A DNA stretch of 64,000 bases from Apus apus. Taxonomy: Eukaryota; Chordata; Aves; Apodiformes; Apodidae. This document shows, piece after piece, positions 27,901 through 37,364 of the stretch. The stretch covers positions 14,438,001 through 14,502,000 of the forward strand of contig NC_067285.1 in assembly GCF_020740795.1 (NCBI RefSeq), written 5' to 3'. The notes beneath the pieces were generated by a model, which searched no databases, was not told the origin of the DNA, and saw only the letters and a program-made list of their open reading frames with translations. The position numbers and the translations under genes were made by a program. Within the stretch, counting starts at the first letter, position 1, and every line of letters starts with the position of its first letter.

Positions 27901-30800
27901 AGATGCACTTAATCCACATGAAACAAATCTGCAGAGTCAGCACTGGACCTGAGCAACTGGCAGATAAAACCCAGGCTCCAGCCCTCATCCATCACCGGAA
28001 GCAACAGACAACCTGCACCCAGCCCAAGAGTTTATGAATCTCAGTGCACAGGCAGTGCCTTGACCCACTTCAAGCTCCAGTGTTAAAACCCCCGGGACCA
28101 CCCAGCAGCAGCCTGGCAGACACTACTAGTTAAAACAGAGAGAAGTGGAATGTGTTTGGCTAGATTTTGTCAAGGCTTTAGTAACCGTCATGAGCAAACT
28201 TCTGCTATGAGTCCTTTTGCAGTTTATTCTCCTCCAGCTCTTGGCACTGGCAATTACGGTTTGCGTTAGCACATCCACACTGCTTTTATGTTCCATCCAT
28301 GCTTTACAACCCTAATTGCATATTGTCCATTGGAATTAAAACTGCTCAGACTGTACCTTCCTTTCCAACTGCAAGATGCCCAACTCACCAACAAGAGAAA
28401 CAGTAACACAGCACACAAGCCTTGAATCCACCTGGCAGAATTTCCAGGTGCCCCCATGCAGCATAAAATGAGAAATACGTTCTGAGGGTGTGCAGATAAC
28501 AAAACACACACAGATCCTACTTTTTCCTGAAGTACCAAACAACAGAACCTCCAGTACAGTCCTGGCATACACATTTTTACTAGTAAACCCTTCCATCCTG
28601 CTCAGAGCAGTAGCAGTGTATGTGCTTCCACACAGTACAATCCAAAGTTACAGCACAACTGACCTTTTTTTCCCCCCTTGAAAGACAGGAAAATCACCTT
28701 CCTAAGGCAGCAAATACAGCCAGACTTCCTCCCACTACATCTGCTTCAGGAATGATATAAAAGAATAACATCCAAGCTACATTTTAACATTTCACCCATA
28801 ATTGGCTTTCATTTCTATCTGTCCAGTTAAAATAACACCCCATCCATCAACTTCACACTATCAACCAGTTATGCTTATTCCTGTCAAGTCCATCTAGACA
28901 AGCATCACACACTTCCACCTCCATCTGTTCACACAGTTTTTTCAACTTATTTTTTTTCATTTCATCATGCTTCCTTTCCATATTCCTGGCTACAATGCCC
29001 AGGTCTCCTGTGTCAGAAAGGCTCTTGGGCTTTTCACTTTTCAAGCCCTTCAGAATCCATCCCACCCAGTTTATAATGAAATATTCCACACTGCCTCTAC
29101 ACTCCTACCTAAAAGCTCATGCTACCTGGGAGACCTTTTCAGATGCCTTCCTTCTGAAGAAAAACAAGCTCCCTGTAACCTTCCCCTGCCCTACTCCCAC
29201 AGCTTCAGCTGTCAGTGTGGATCCAAGGCCCATGCTGAACACAGTGCAGCTGCATGACCTTGGCTCCAATGTCTGAGGAAGCTGCTGTGTTCTAAGAAGC
29301 TGCACAGCAGAGCCACACCAAGATAAGAAAGGCAAAGCTGCAGAGGTAACATTTTTGAGATATGGACCATCAGTAGCACAAGCACTCAAGAGGAAAAACA
29401 CAAGCATGAAAAGGTATAAGGTCTAAAATAAACAAACAAACCCCACAACACAAACCCAACCAACAGCAGGGAACCAGAATATAGCAGCTCAGCAACTATG
29501 AGCAGCAGGCTGACCCTTCCTCTCTTAGGGATGTCTGTGTAGCTGTGTTAGCAGGGGCCATGGGGAGATGAATGCTTAGCCTAGCAGCTCATTAAAGCCT
29601 GTTTCTTTTGTGCATGCTAAGCAATAACTGTTTAACATTTTTACGTGGGATATACCCTGCCTGCAGAGTCTCTTTGCACGCAGCAAAAAGTGCCCTAAGT
29701 GAAACAGGCTGAGAACTACACTATTATGGGAAAACCAAACTTATATCCCTTTCCCCACCCTGAAATTCCTCTTAGAAGTTTTTTGTCGCACTTCCTACTG
29801 GAACTCAAACAGCTGGTGAGCTGCGGTCACCACATATCACGATGACCCGAATTATCTGTTTACTTCGCATATTCCACCCACCTGCTCAGCCCAAATTTGC
29901 TCTCCTCGCATATTCAGATCAGTTTCTGCTTCAGAGCAAACTTCCTTACCGCGACACACACACAACAGGGCTTTGAGCGAGGCTGCAAGTGTGCTGATGT
30001 CGCCAGCTGCCTCTGCCTTCTGCATAACAAACAGAAGGGGTTCCCATTCCTTTACTGCCCCCCGTTGCTCTGCCGATGCAAGCGCCCGTAGGACCGTGAG
30101 GCAAGCCGGATCAACGACACGAGAACGGGTCCAGTTCATTACTTTTCTAGAAAAACTTGCCTTGAACCCGCTTCAGCAGCCGCCTGACGCGGCGGCCCCG
30201 GAGCAGCTGCACCAGCAGAGCCGCAGGGCCGGGCGGCCCCAGCCCGCCCCGCAGGGCACCCGTGGGTGCACTTACTTCGGCAACGCGGAGGTGAGGCCTT
30301 ATTACCGGTGAGAGCCGCGCCGCAGGCAGGCGCAGAGCAACAGGCTCCTCTCGCACTCCTCCGGGAGGCGGCCAGGCCCCGGCAGCGCAGCACAGCACAG
30401 CACGGGGCAGCGAGGGGCCCCGGCACAGCCCGGGGTCACCGGCCCGCCCACACGGCTGTGGCAAAGGACGCTTCGCCCCCCCGGCCCCCCCGGGGAGCTG
30501 CCGCCTGCACCGGCCGCCCAGCGCACCTCGGCGCCGCGCCTGCGGGCACCCGGACCCGCGAGCGGCGGGCGGGCGAGGCCCCTCGCGGCGGAGACCGCCC
30601 CCACCCCGCGGAAGCACCCGCGGCGGAGCCCCCGGTGCCCGCCTGCTGCCGCAGAGCCGGGCCGGCCGCTCGGAGGGGCGGCGGGGGCGCGCCCGGCCCC
30701 GCGGGTTCCCCGGCCCCGGCGCTCACCTGCGGGCCGCTCCCTGCCCGCCGCGCAGGCGCCGCCGGCCGCGCATGCGCCGGGAGCGGTCCTAGTGCCGCCG
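6393..30800 (-). CDS. ARMH3: ARMH3 (C10orf76), armadillo-like helical domain protein 3, 5' part of gene
   Basis: ARMH3 is a cytosolic helical-repeat protein that binds PI4KB and supports Golgi PI4P levels (known from the human protein). Thirteen consecutive coding exons can be joined in frame: 23583-23482 (ATG), 22848-22792, 22656-22510, 20870-20763, 19670-19578, 18903-18829, 18203-18117, 12996-12940, 11835-11792, 10642-10582, 9971-9925, 9263-9188 and 6486-6393. Each has GT donor and AG acceptor sites and the phases agree, giving 349 codons. Recognisable stretches include [83 protein letters not shown] and [18 protein letters not shown], closely matching human. The last exon is Pro/Thr-rich ([19 protein letters not shown]). 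Roughly the C-terminal half lies off the left edge. The start is the first ATG in exon 2, preceded by ten UTR bases and an acceptor at 23,594. The family assignment is very secure; the end of exon 1 is inferred. Confidence 0.94.
9047..9070 (+). repeat. (GT)n microsatellite
   Basis: A short TG dinucleotide run interrupted once by an A, located in an ARMH3 intron about 115 bases left of the exon ending at 9188. Confidence 0.9.
12280..12355 (-). mobile_element. CR1 LINE 3' end fragment
   Basis: The plus strand reads CACAGAATCAAAGAATGATA followed by a GTTGGAAGGGAC block and a GTCCAATCCCC block. This is the reverse complement of the CR1 3' terminus, including its ATTCT-type terminal repeat. It is a short 5'-truncated copy in the intron between ARMH3 exons 9 and 10. 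Confidence 0.85.
12997..18116. other. ARMH3: ARMH3 intron 8, no other gene seen
   Basis: This 5.1-kb intron separates the exons ending RKYE and beginning SVNPY. ORFs up to 108 codons exist on both strands, but none shows a conserved motif, splice structure or codon bias. The sequence is moderately A+T-rich and has no clear repeat family. Confidence 0.7.
18117..23593 (-). CDS. ARMH3: ARMH3 N-terminal coding exons 2-8
   Basis: This block holds seven exons encoding residues 1 to about 223. The first contains ten bases of 5' UTR, the initiator Met and a basic leader ([17 protein letters not shown]). The following exons encode the helical repeats; all seven coding lengths (102, 57, 147, 108, 93, 75 and 87) are multiples of three, so each intron here is phase 0. 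The introns between them contain one CR1 fragment (about 23,283-23,428, inside intron 1 just upstream of the ATG exon) and otherwise unremarkable A+T-rich sequence. Confidence 0.93.
23283..23430 (+). mobile_element. CR1 LINE 3' end fragment
   Basis: The sequence contains the CR1 tail order GGGACACGGTTTAG, then CTAGGTTAATGGTTGGACTT, then TCATAAAGGTTTTTTCCA, ending in GATTCTATGA. It lies in ARMH3 intron 1, about 50 bases beyond the donor of the ATG-containing exon, and is antisense to the gene. Confidence 0.85.
23594..29950. other. ARMH3: ARMH3 intron 1, mostly featureless
   Basis: The interval runs from the ATG exon up to an exon-like ORF at 29,952. It is A+T-rich with no recognised gene. One minus-strand ORF at 28,853-29,089 has a charged, coding-like run ([18 protein letters not shown]), but no homologue is recognised and a CpG promoter is not close. 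Nothing else stands out. Confidence 0.6.
29952..30148 (-). other. Exon-like segment with 63-codon ORF of unknown identity
   Basis: On the minus strand an acceptor-like TTTTTCTAG is followed by AAAAGTA and an ATG (30,139). Then come 63 open codons (beginning [11 protein letters not shown], ending [11 protein letters not shown]) and a strong donor G|GTAAGG at 29,951. The predicted peptide is helical and rich in Ala, Leu and Glu, with coding-like use of CpG codons. Splicing to the ARMH3 ATG exon would place it out of frame with ARMH3. It could therefore be an alternative 5' UTR exon carrying an upstream ORF, or the first exon of an unrecognised gene. I do not recognise the peptide. Confidence 0.35.
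30727..30800 (-). other. ARMH3: Probable non-coding exon 1 of ARMH3
   Basis: The minus strand has a good donor GCAG|GTGAGC whose exon side ends at 30,727, just downstream of the NRF1 palindrome. This fits a short 5' UTR exon spliced across about 7 kb to the ATG exon at 23,593. The start position is a guess and no ATG is required here. Confidence 0.5.
30768..30777. promoter_or_regulatory. NRF1-type palindromic site
   Basis: GCGCATGCGC is the core of the NRF1 consensus. It lies about 40 bases upstream of the predicted ARMH3 exon 1 donor, at the centre of the divergent promoter. Confidence 0.6.
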
Positions 30801-31565
30801 GTACCGGGGCGCGCCCGGCGCTGTCGGCGGCGGGTCTCATCCCCCGCCCGTTCCCCGGGGCCGGCCCCCCGGCGGGAGCTTTAGGCAAGGACAGCGGGGA
30901 GGAGGTCTCTCCCCGGGCCGCAGGGGGCTTGCCGCTCCCTGAGGAAACTGACACACACGTACACACAGCCCCGCACTCCCTGTAGAAAATGGCCCCTCCG
31001 CCTGCCAGGCCTCCCGGGGCCGTCCCGGGCCGCGGCCCCGTTGCCCTCCCCGCACCGGCGACGGAAGTAGGAGAGGGGCGGCCCGGGCCGGCGCGGCGCG
31101 GCCCCGCCCGGAAACCCGCCGCCTCGTGATTGCGCAGCGGCGCGTCGTGCCGAGCCCAGCCGAGCTCCGCAGCCACCGGCCCGGCCCCGGCGGAGCGCCC
31201 CGGCAGGCAGCCGCCGCGGCAGGTAGGCCCCGGTGGGAGGAGAGGGTCTCGCCGGTGCCTGGGGCGGCGGGGATTTCCCCCCGGGCGGACCTGGGTGTTC
31301 GGGGAGCTGGTACGTCGGGGGGTGGGTGCCCGTGGAACCGGCTGCAAGAGGAGGGAGGCGCCCGGAGGGTGCTGGGGGCTGGAGGGTCGGCTGAGAGCCT
31401 GGGGAGCAGGGTGTCCGGGGGGGTCCCGCGGGATCGGAGGGTCTCCAGAGGCCCTGGGGAAGTGGGCGCAGTAGGGGACCCGGGGGGACGCTTGGTGGCA
31501 GCAGGAGCCCCGTGCCCCTGCCCGCCCTGGTGCACGCTTTTGGTGACTAGGGCGGGCGCCCCGAG

Positions 31566-34025
31566 ATGAAGCCGGCTGGGACGCTGCGGCAGGTCTCCGA
31601 CTTCAGTGACTTCAGCCGAGGCCGCTGGCTGCAGGAGCTGCTGTGCCAGGGGGAAGAGCCCAGCCATGTCCAGTCCAGCCCGGATGGGCAGCACCTTTTG
31701 GTCCTGCAGAAGAGCCGGCCGCCCCCGCTGCCCCGGCTGGTGGCCTTCCAGCGCCACAGCATCGGCGGAGCCGACCTGGAGAGGAACTGGCAGCCGCCAC
31801 AGCCAGCCCTTGTGGGACTGCTCTTCCTGCAGAGCCCTGTGACTTTGGGCTCCTGGGTGCTGGCCATTGTGTGGGAACATGGCCGGACTGAGATCTGGCA
31901 CTTTGTGATGGCCACGGGCTGGCAGCTGCTGCAGACGCTGGAGCTCTGCCAGGGTGCCCGGGCACGAATCATCTCCGTGTGCAGCCAGGGAGCCAGCCTG
32001 GTGTGGTGCGAGGAGAGGCCTCCCCTGGATGCCCACTCAGACATGAGCAAGTGTGCCTTTAGGTTCTGTGTTTGCACCCGGGCTCTGGAGGCAGGGGAGC
32101 GAGGCATGCAGCTGGGCACCGTAAGGATAGTCCTGCACAACAGCCCTGAGTACCAGGTCCTGGCCTCCCCCCAGCATGTCTTCCTGGTGCCTACTGCTGC
32201 CAGCTTTGTCACCACTTCCAAGTTCCTCCTCATCTGGCACCCTGAGGAGGCAAAGCTTACCATCACAGCCCCCTCTGCAGGCTTTGTCCACAGCAAGTTG
32301 GTGCGTTCCAGCAGTGAGTCAGACTTCAGGAAGCTCCTCCTTGGCTCTGTGGGTCTTCTCTCAGGTTTAGCACCTCTGGACATTCACACCTCTGCTGTGT
32401 CCAACAGTGGGGGTCTGCTGCTGGTGAGCACAAAGGGTGCTGTGAACATGATGGAACCAGATGGGACACAGAGGCATATTTTTGACCTAGAGGTGGGGAC
32501 TCTGTCCCAAGGAAGTCCTGTCCAGCTGAAGAGCTTTGGCAGCATTCTGGCCTGCGTACTGGCTGGGGTCCTGTACCTCGTTGACCAGAACAGTGGAAGG
32601 CTCATAGAAAAGAAGATCCTGAGCATGAAAGAGGTGCATTTCCTGGAGTCCCCGGGAGAGGAGGACAGCATCCAGCTTCTCAGTCAAACTGGCATCTACA
32701 GCTGTAGTTTCTCTGAACCTGAGAGCAGCAGCAGGCCTGAGCCGTGCCTAGTGGAGATGGTGTTTGAGGAGGCCTGTAGATATTACCAGAGGAGGAGCCT
32801 CAGCAGTGCCAAGCTGACCGTAGAGAAGTTGAAGAAAGGCGGTGTGTTCCAGGCTCCTGTGGCCCTTGCAGCCATCTTGCAGCACAGCCTCTGCCAGAAG
32901 CAGAAGCCAGCCCGAGGCCTCCAAGACACTTACAACAAGCTGTTGAGCACAATGAGCCTGGAGCTCCAGAGCTACAAGAGCCTTGAGCTCCTCAAGACCT
33001 GTGTGGTGTGTGCCCCAGAGAGTGAAGTGGAAAGCTACTGTGAGGAATTGGTGCAGCAGGAGGTCAGCCGCATTTTGCACTCTGACCTGGACAAAGACAA
33101 CTTGGCCTACCTGAACTCCATCTTTGCCTCCTTCCCCAAGGCGGCCTGGAAGGCCACAAGGAGCTGCCTGCAGCTGCAGCAGAATGGGGACGGCCTCTTG
33201 GTAGCCAGGGCCACCCCAGAGGTATGGAAGAAGGTCCTGGGTGGGCCACAGCAGGAAGAGGTGGGTCAGAATGGCCTGGTCCCACTCTTTGAGCTCATCT
33301 GTGCCTCCTTCCTGAGATTCAAACCCAAGTGGCTGCCCGGTTTTGTGGAGCTGACCCAGCAGTATGTTAGTGTCTCTTGGGCATTCAGCAGCAAGGAGGG
33401 CCCAGAGGGCCAGGTGCCGCTGTACAAGAGAGCCCTGGGGGTACTGGCCAGGAAGAACAAGCGCAGTGAGGCAGATGATGAGATGGAGCTTGAACTGCTG
33501 CTTTGCAGCAAGAGGCCTAAGGCTGTGCTGCAAGCTCTGAACCTTCTCATCCGCCTGAAGCGGTGGCAGCGGGTGGTGGAGGTGGCAGGGAAGTTCTCCA
33601 AGCTCAGCCCCTTGCTTAACAAGGAGATATTCACCACGCTGCTGGCAGAGTTTGCCCAGCACCGGGAGCTGGACCCTTACCTGGACACGCTGTGGCCATT
33701 GTGCCCTCCTGAGCTCACCACCTCAGACATCCTCACCATGGTCCTGCAGCACCTCCCTCACCCCCAGGAGGACCCAGTACCCTTCTCCAGTGAGGGGAAC
33801 CAGCTGACTATAGGCTTGCTTAAGCCGCTGCTTCAAAGGGTTGTGCAGTGTCCCTGTGTCCAGGATGAGATGTACTCAGATGCCTTGCAGAGCCCCACCT
33901 TCCCCCCTCCCACCCCACCCCGAGAGCATAAGACCTCTTCAAAAGCAGCAGCCAGTGATGCTCCTCAGCCACCCAAGGCAAGGACTTCCTCCCTCTCAAC
34001 GCTGGTACAGGGTGACTCTGTGTGA
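31566..34025 (+). CDS. HPS6: HPS6, BLOC-2 complex subunit 3 (Hermansky-Pudlak syndrome 6 protein)
   Basis: HPS6 joins HPS3 and HPS5 in BLOC-2, which directs cargo to melanosomes and other lysosome-related organelles (family knowledge). The coding region is a single uninterrupted 819-codon ORF, as in other vertebrates where HPS6 is one coding exon; human is 775 residues. Diagnostic blocks are MK-GTLR at the N-terminus, LVWCEER near residue 140, VFEEACRYYQRRSLS near 398, PEVWKKVLGG near 551, PLYKRALGVL near 617, EIFTTLLAEFAQHRELD near 690, LCPPELTTSD near 713 and the C-terminal PTFPPPTPPRE. The first half is probably beta-propeller-like and the second half alpha-helical. The start is the first ATG after about 540 bases of leader that contains no ATG. 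A 5' UTR intron is possible (donor CAG|GTAGGC at 31,223, acceptor GACTAG at 31,550). No frameshift or damage is seen. Confidence 0.98.
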   Translation: MKPAGTLRQVSDFSDFSRGRWLQELLCQGEEPSHVQSSPDGQHLLVLQKSRPPPLPRLVAFQRHSIGGADLERNWQPPQPALVGLLFLQSPVTLGSWVLAIVWEHGRTEIWHFVMATGWQLLQTLELCQGARARIISVCSQGASLVWCEERPPLDAHSDMSKCAFRFCVCTRALEAGERGMQLGTVRIVLHNSPEYQVLASPQHVFLVPTAASFVTTSKFLLIWHPEEAKLTITAPSAGFVHSKLVRSSSESDFRKLLLGSVGLLSGLAPLDIHTSAVSNSGGLLLVSTKGAVNMMEPDGTQRHIFDLEVGTLSQGSPVQLKSFGSILACVLAGVLYLVDQNSGRLIEKKILSMKEVHFLESPGEEDSIQLLSQTGIYSCSFSEPESSSRPEPCLVEMVFEEACRYYQRRSLSSAKLTVEKLKKGGVFQAPVALAAILQHSLCQKQKPARGLQDTYNKLLSTMSLELQSYKSLELLKTCVVCAPESEVESYCEELVQQEVSRILHSDLDKDNLAYLNSIFASFPKAAWKATRSCLQLQQNGDGLLVARATPEVWKKVLGGPQQEEVGQNGLVPLFELICASFLRFKPKWLPGFVELTQQYVSVSWAFSSKEGPEGQVPLYKRALGVLARKNKRSEADDEMELELLLCSKRPKAVLQALNLLIRLKRWQRVVEVAGKFSKLSPLLNKEIFTTLLAEFAQHRELDPYLDTLWPLCPPELTTSDILTMVLQHLPHPQEDPVPFSSEGNQLTIGLLKPLLQRVVQCPCVQDEMYSDALQSPTFPPPTPPREHKTSSKAAASDAPQPPKARTSSLSTLVQGDSV

Positions 34026-35205
34026 AGGAGGGAAGCACAACAGGATCCCAAACCTTGGGTGCATGAGAAGGGGAAAGCCACATCCACCCCAGGAAATTCT
34101 GCCCTGCCTGGCAGTACGGAAGCCTGCTTCTTGCTGAAGCCTCCCTGCAGCAGCATCTCAAAATGGTCTGTTAGGTGGCTGGGATTGGGTGATCTTATCT
34201 GAAGCCAGGACAGGATTTCTGGCTATTTCTAGCAAGTGCAATTGCATGTGCTCCAGTGGAGGAGCAAACGCCGGGTGCGTTTGCAGAGAAAGCACTGGCT
34301 GCACTATGGGACTACAGAATTGCTCCCTGCTCAAAGCACTTTGATATTGGTTTGCTTGGCTCTTTTATAACTTCACTTCTACTTCCCCAGTCCTCTAGGG
34401 GTGGTGGTAGAGTGGTGGGCAGGGTTACACAGTCTTTCCTTCCCCGTTCTCTGCTCGGTGGGTTGGGTGGTGCCTCCAAGGTCTGCCTGTGAGAAACTGG
34501 GCATGTTTCTTGCAGTGGGGTCAGAGTCGTGCTGCTCAGATGCTAAATGCCAGTGTGGCACAGCTCCATGGCACTGGGGGTCCCAGCACACACGCTGGCA
34601 GCTGCAGCACTGTGTGCACTGTCTCGCTGCAATTCCTCTGGGATCAATCCTGTGGCTGTGACTGATTGCAGCTACTTAGCTGAAGAGAGCAGCCTAATTC
34701 CCTTATCTCTCTATCCCAGACGGTACCCGAGCTCTCTTCTGAGCTGAGAAGCTGGCAGCAGCCTGTGCGAGCTTGGGGCTGGCCCTGCCTCTTTTTCCTT
34801 TGTGGAAGCTTAGATTAAGCTGCAGGACACCCGGGCCCTCTGTTCTCATCTCCCCTACCTTTGCCCTTTGCACACAAAGGGGCTTTGTCAGGGTTGTCTG
34901 GTTCATATTGTGCCTCTGTTTGCAAAGTCAGTGTAACTTGAGAGCAGTCGTGCAGGAAGATCCAGGTTCCAGCTTCTCTCCCATGCTCACTGCTTGGCCT
35001 CCTCCTCCAGGAGAGAGACCCTGGCTATGGCTTTGCTCCTGCATCCAGTCTGTAGTGTGAAGAAGCTGTCTCTTGCCTTGCTGGGCTGGCAGAGCCTGGC
35101 TAGGATGGGATGTACTGGGGGAGATTCACCTGTGTTAGTCCTCTTGAGTGTGGGGTTAAATGTGGAAGACAGACGTTTTAAAAATAAAGGTTCCTATAGC
35201 AGTGC
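34026..35205 (+). other. HPS6: HPS6 3' UTR
   Basis: The sequence after the TGA has no conserved ORF and runs to the first AATAAA on the plus strand near 35,183. The length of about 1.2 kb is plausible for this gene. The exact cleavage site is inferred. Confidence 0.65.
35183..35188 (+). terminator. HPS6: HPS6 polyadenylation signal AATAAA
   Basis: This is the only canonical AATAAA seen between the HPS6 stop codon and the oppositely oriented prominin gene. Confidence 0.65.
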
Positions 35206-37360
35206 TGGGGCAGTGGTGGATGTTACGAGGAGGAACACCCCCAGGAGGAGGGCAGCTTCATTTTGCTTGTAAAGTAGCCAAGCTAAACTCACCATGGTAC
35301 TTCCCAGCATGGCTCACAGCTGGTAGGTGCTGGGCTTGGAGATCCAGCTGTGCCCAACCTGCCCATTCTCTCCACAATGTGTCCCCTTACCACCACAAAG
35401 GCATGGAGGCAGGACTCTGCACTGACAGGCTGGTGACCATGCCAGGCAGTGCATGGTTTGGCAAAAGTAAGCCTATATATTGCTGGGAGCAAGGAGACCT
35501 ACCTGGGCTTCCCTCCTGTCCTCTCTGCAGCTGTTTGGGGCCACATGCAACCCCCACAGGCCATTGGAGCTTCTTGCTGGGGGAGTTGTGGCCAGCCCCA
35601 AGATAGGGTTGAGGAAAGGAGAATTTCTTTCCGCAAGAGCTCCAGCTCATCTCTTTTTTCTAGCTGGAAAACTGACAGAAAGGAACATCAGGCTGCCCAC
35701 AGTGGGAGCCTGCTGCCCCAGGCACACAGTGGGAGAACTGCTGTTGGAGGCATCCTCTCAAACTACTTTAAAGATGCACAGGGCCTCCCTCAGACAAGGG
35801 CTCAGCTGCAGAAAGTCCCTGTGGTAGAAAAAAGTCTGGCGAAGGGGAAGAGGAACTGCTGCAACGGTTCTCCAGAGGTTGGCTGGCTATTGATGAGACC
35901 TTCCTTATCTTATGGTGGCTCTTGTGCTGCGGCCGTGGGGTGCTGCGAGTTTCCCTCCCACACAAGGGAAGTGGATTCTGGCAGCTGCCACTCATGTAAG
36001 CAGAGGGAGCCTGACTGAAAGGAGAGATGGTGGCAGCAGCTGTATATTTTGTACTGAACCATCTTTGCCTCTTCCCCAAACAGCTGCTGGCCATGCCTGA
36101 TGCTGCTCTTGCCCACCTTCCAGTTCTGCTCAGGAGGAGAATGTTCCCAGGCTCCTCTCAGAGCCATAGCTCCAGGGCCTGTGATGCTGTCTGGGCAGTG
36201 CTGAATGGGGACCTGCTGAGAGCAAACCCCACGCCTTGGCAAAGGCTGTGTGGTAATTTGGGGGGAGATGTTCATTGCCAGGGTTGGGTTTGGGTGCAGA
36301 TAGCCATGGTGATGCAGTGAACAAGGAGGGTCGAGCTCCCTGCCTTCCAGCACAAACAGAGGGGGTGCCAGGAAATCCTGCCTCAAGGACCAGAAAGGGT
36401 GGGCAGCCCAGAGGGAAGCAGGGGCTGAGCTAGCACGCAGGACAGATTCAGCTGGGTGATAGGCAAGCACGGGGCTCTCTGCGGTGAGGATGGGTGCTGG
36501 GGGGAGATAGCAGGAGGTAAGCCCAGTGCAGCTTCAGATAACGCCTGAAGGAAAAATAGTGATTAGAAGATCTGAAGGCAAATGGAAAAAGCGATAAAGC
36601 AGATGGACATCCTGGAGGACGAGCTGGCCAGCTCTGCCATGTTGCTCATTCCAGAAAGACTTGGACTTTGCAACAAAGGAAATAATGAGTCAAGCTGCTC
36701 ACGTATGTCCCCCATGCCTAACCCAGCTTCCAGGATGGTCCCTGTGCATGCACCAAGGAGAAGCACAAAGCAATACCTACACTTGCCTCATCACAGGTGC
36801 TGACCAAGTTGCCTTTGGCTTATCTGTTCGTGCAGCTCTGGCCATGCCCATCTATGCCCTGCAGCAGTGTGGGGATATGTAAGGGTGGACACTGAAAGTC
36901 CCCATGCCACCATACACAGTAAAGGGGGAGAGGTGCGAGCTGCAGGCACCCCATAAACTAACTGGAATGCACAGATGACAGCAGACTTGCTGGAGGGCAC
37001 AGGGAAGTACTTGTGTGCTGGGGACAGCATGGGGTGGCACCTCATGGACAGGAGCCCTTGGTTCAGCTTTTCCCAGGGAAGGGCCTGGCACCCACCCAAC
37101 CACAGGTGCAAAGGGCTGCCCAGTGAGGGGAACATCACCCAGCCCTGGCAATGCTGATCAGTGGTCCTGCATCAACCCAGGTGCTGAACCAGGAGTCCAG
37201 GAGCTGGCTGTGGGCAGAGCATGCTCGGGGACCCCAGCCAGGGCACTCTAGTCCCAGGCACAGCACCAGCTTGTGCCACCAGTGGGGAACCCTCCCTGCC
37301 TCTACCCCTGCGTCCTTCCATTGCAGCCAGACATGAAGAGCACAGCCACATGCCTGCAGT
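35206..37360. other. Intergenic region between convergent HPS6 and prominin genes
   Basis: No exon could be supported. Several ORFs of 60-190 codons occur on both strands, but they overlap each other, lack family motifs and reflect high G+C content. Confidence 0.65.
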
Positions 37361-37364
37361 GCAC

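Larger units (their letters stand above)
30170..31560. promoter_or_regulatory. CpG-island bidirectional promoter of ARMH3 and HPS6
   Basis: The segment is extremely G+C- and CpG-rich, unlike the A+T-rich sequence to its left. ARMH3 is transcribed leftward from it and HPS6 rightward. A perfect palindromic NRF1-type site GCGCATGCGC is present at 30,768-30,777, and an ETS-like ACGGAAGT lies near 31,060. No TATA box is seen on either side, as expected for housekeeping head-to-head promoters. Long ORFs through this island are composition artefacts. Confidence 0.85.

Noticed and set aside
30266-30985. 239-codon plus-strand ORF and 303- to 399-codon minus-strand ORFs across 30.3-32.0 kb
   Set aside because: They lie in the CpG island or antisense to HPS6, are made of Ala/Gly/Pro/Arg and overlap in several frames; the length reflects the rarity of stop codons in G+C-rich DNA.
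32748-33662. 304-codon ORF antisense to HPS6
   Set aside because: It is a mirror of the HPS6 coding strand with no family motif of its own and no promoter or splice signal.
36582-36803. Plus-strand ORF beginning MEKAIKQMDILEDELASSAM
   Set aside because: The first 20 residues look helical, but the rest is low in coding character, there is no homologue I recognise and no promoter or splice context.
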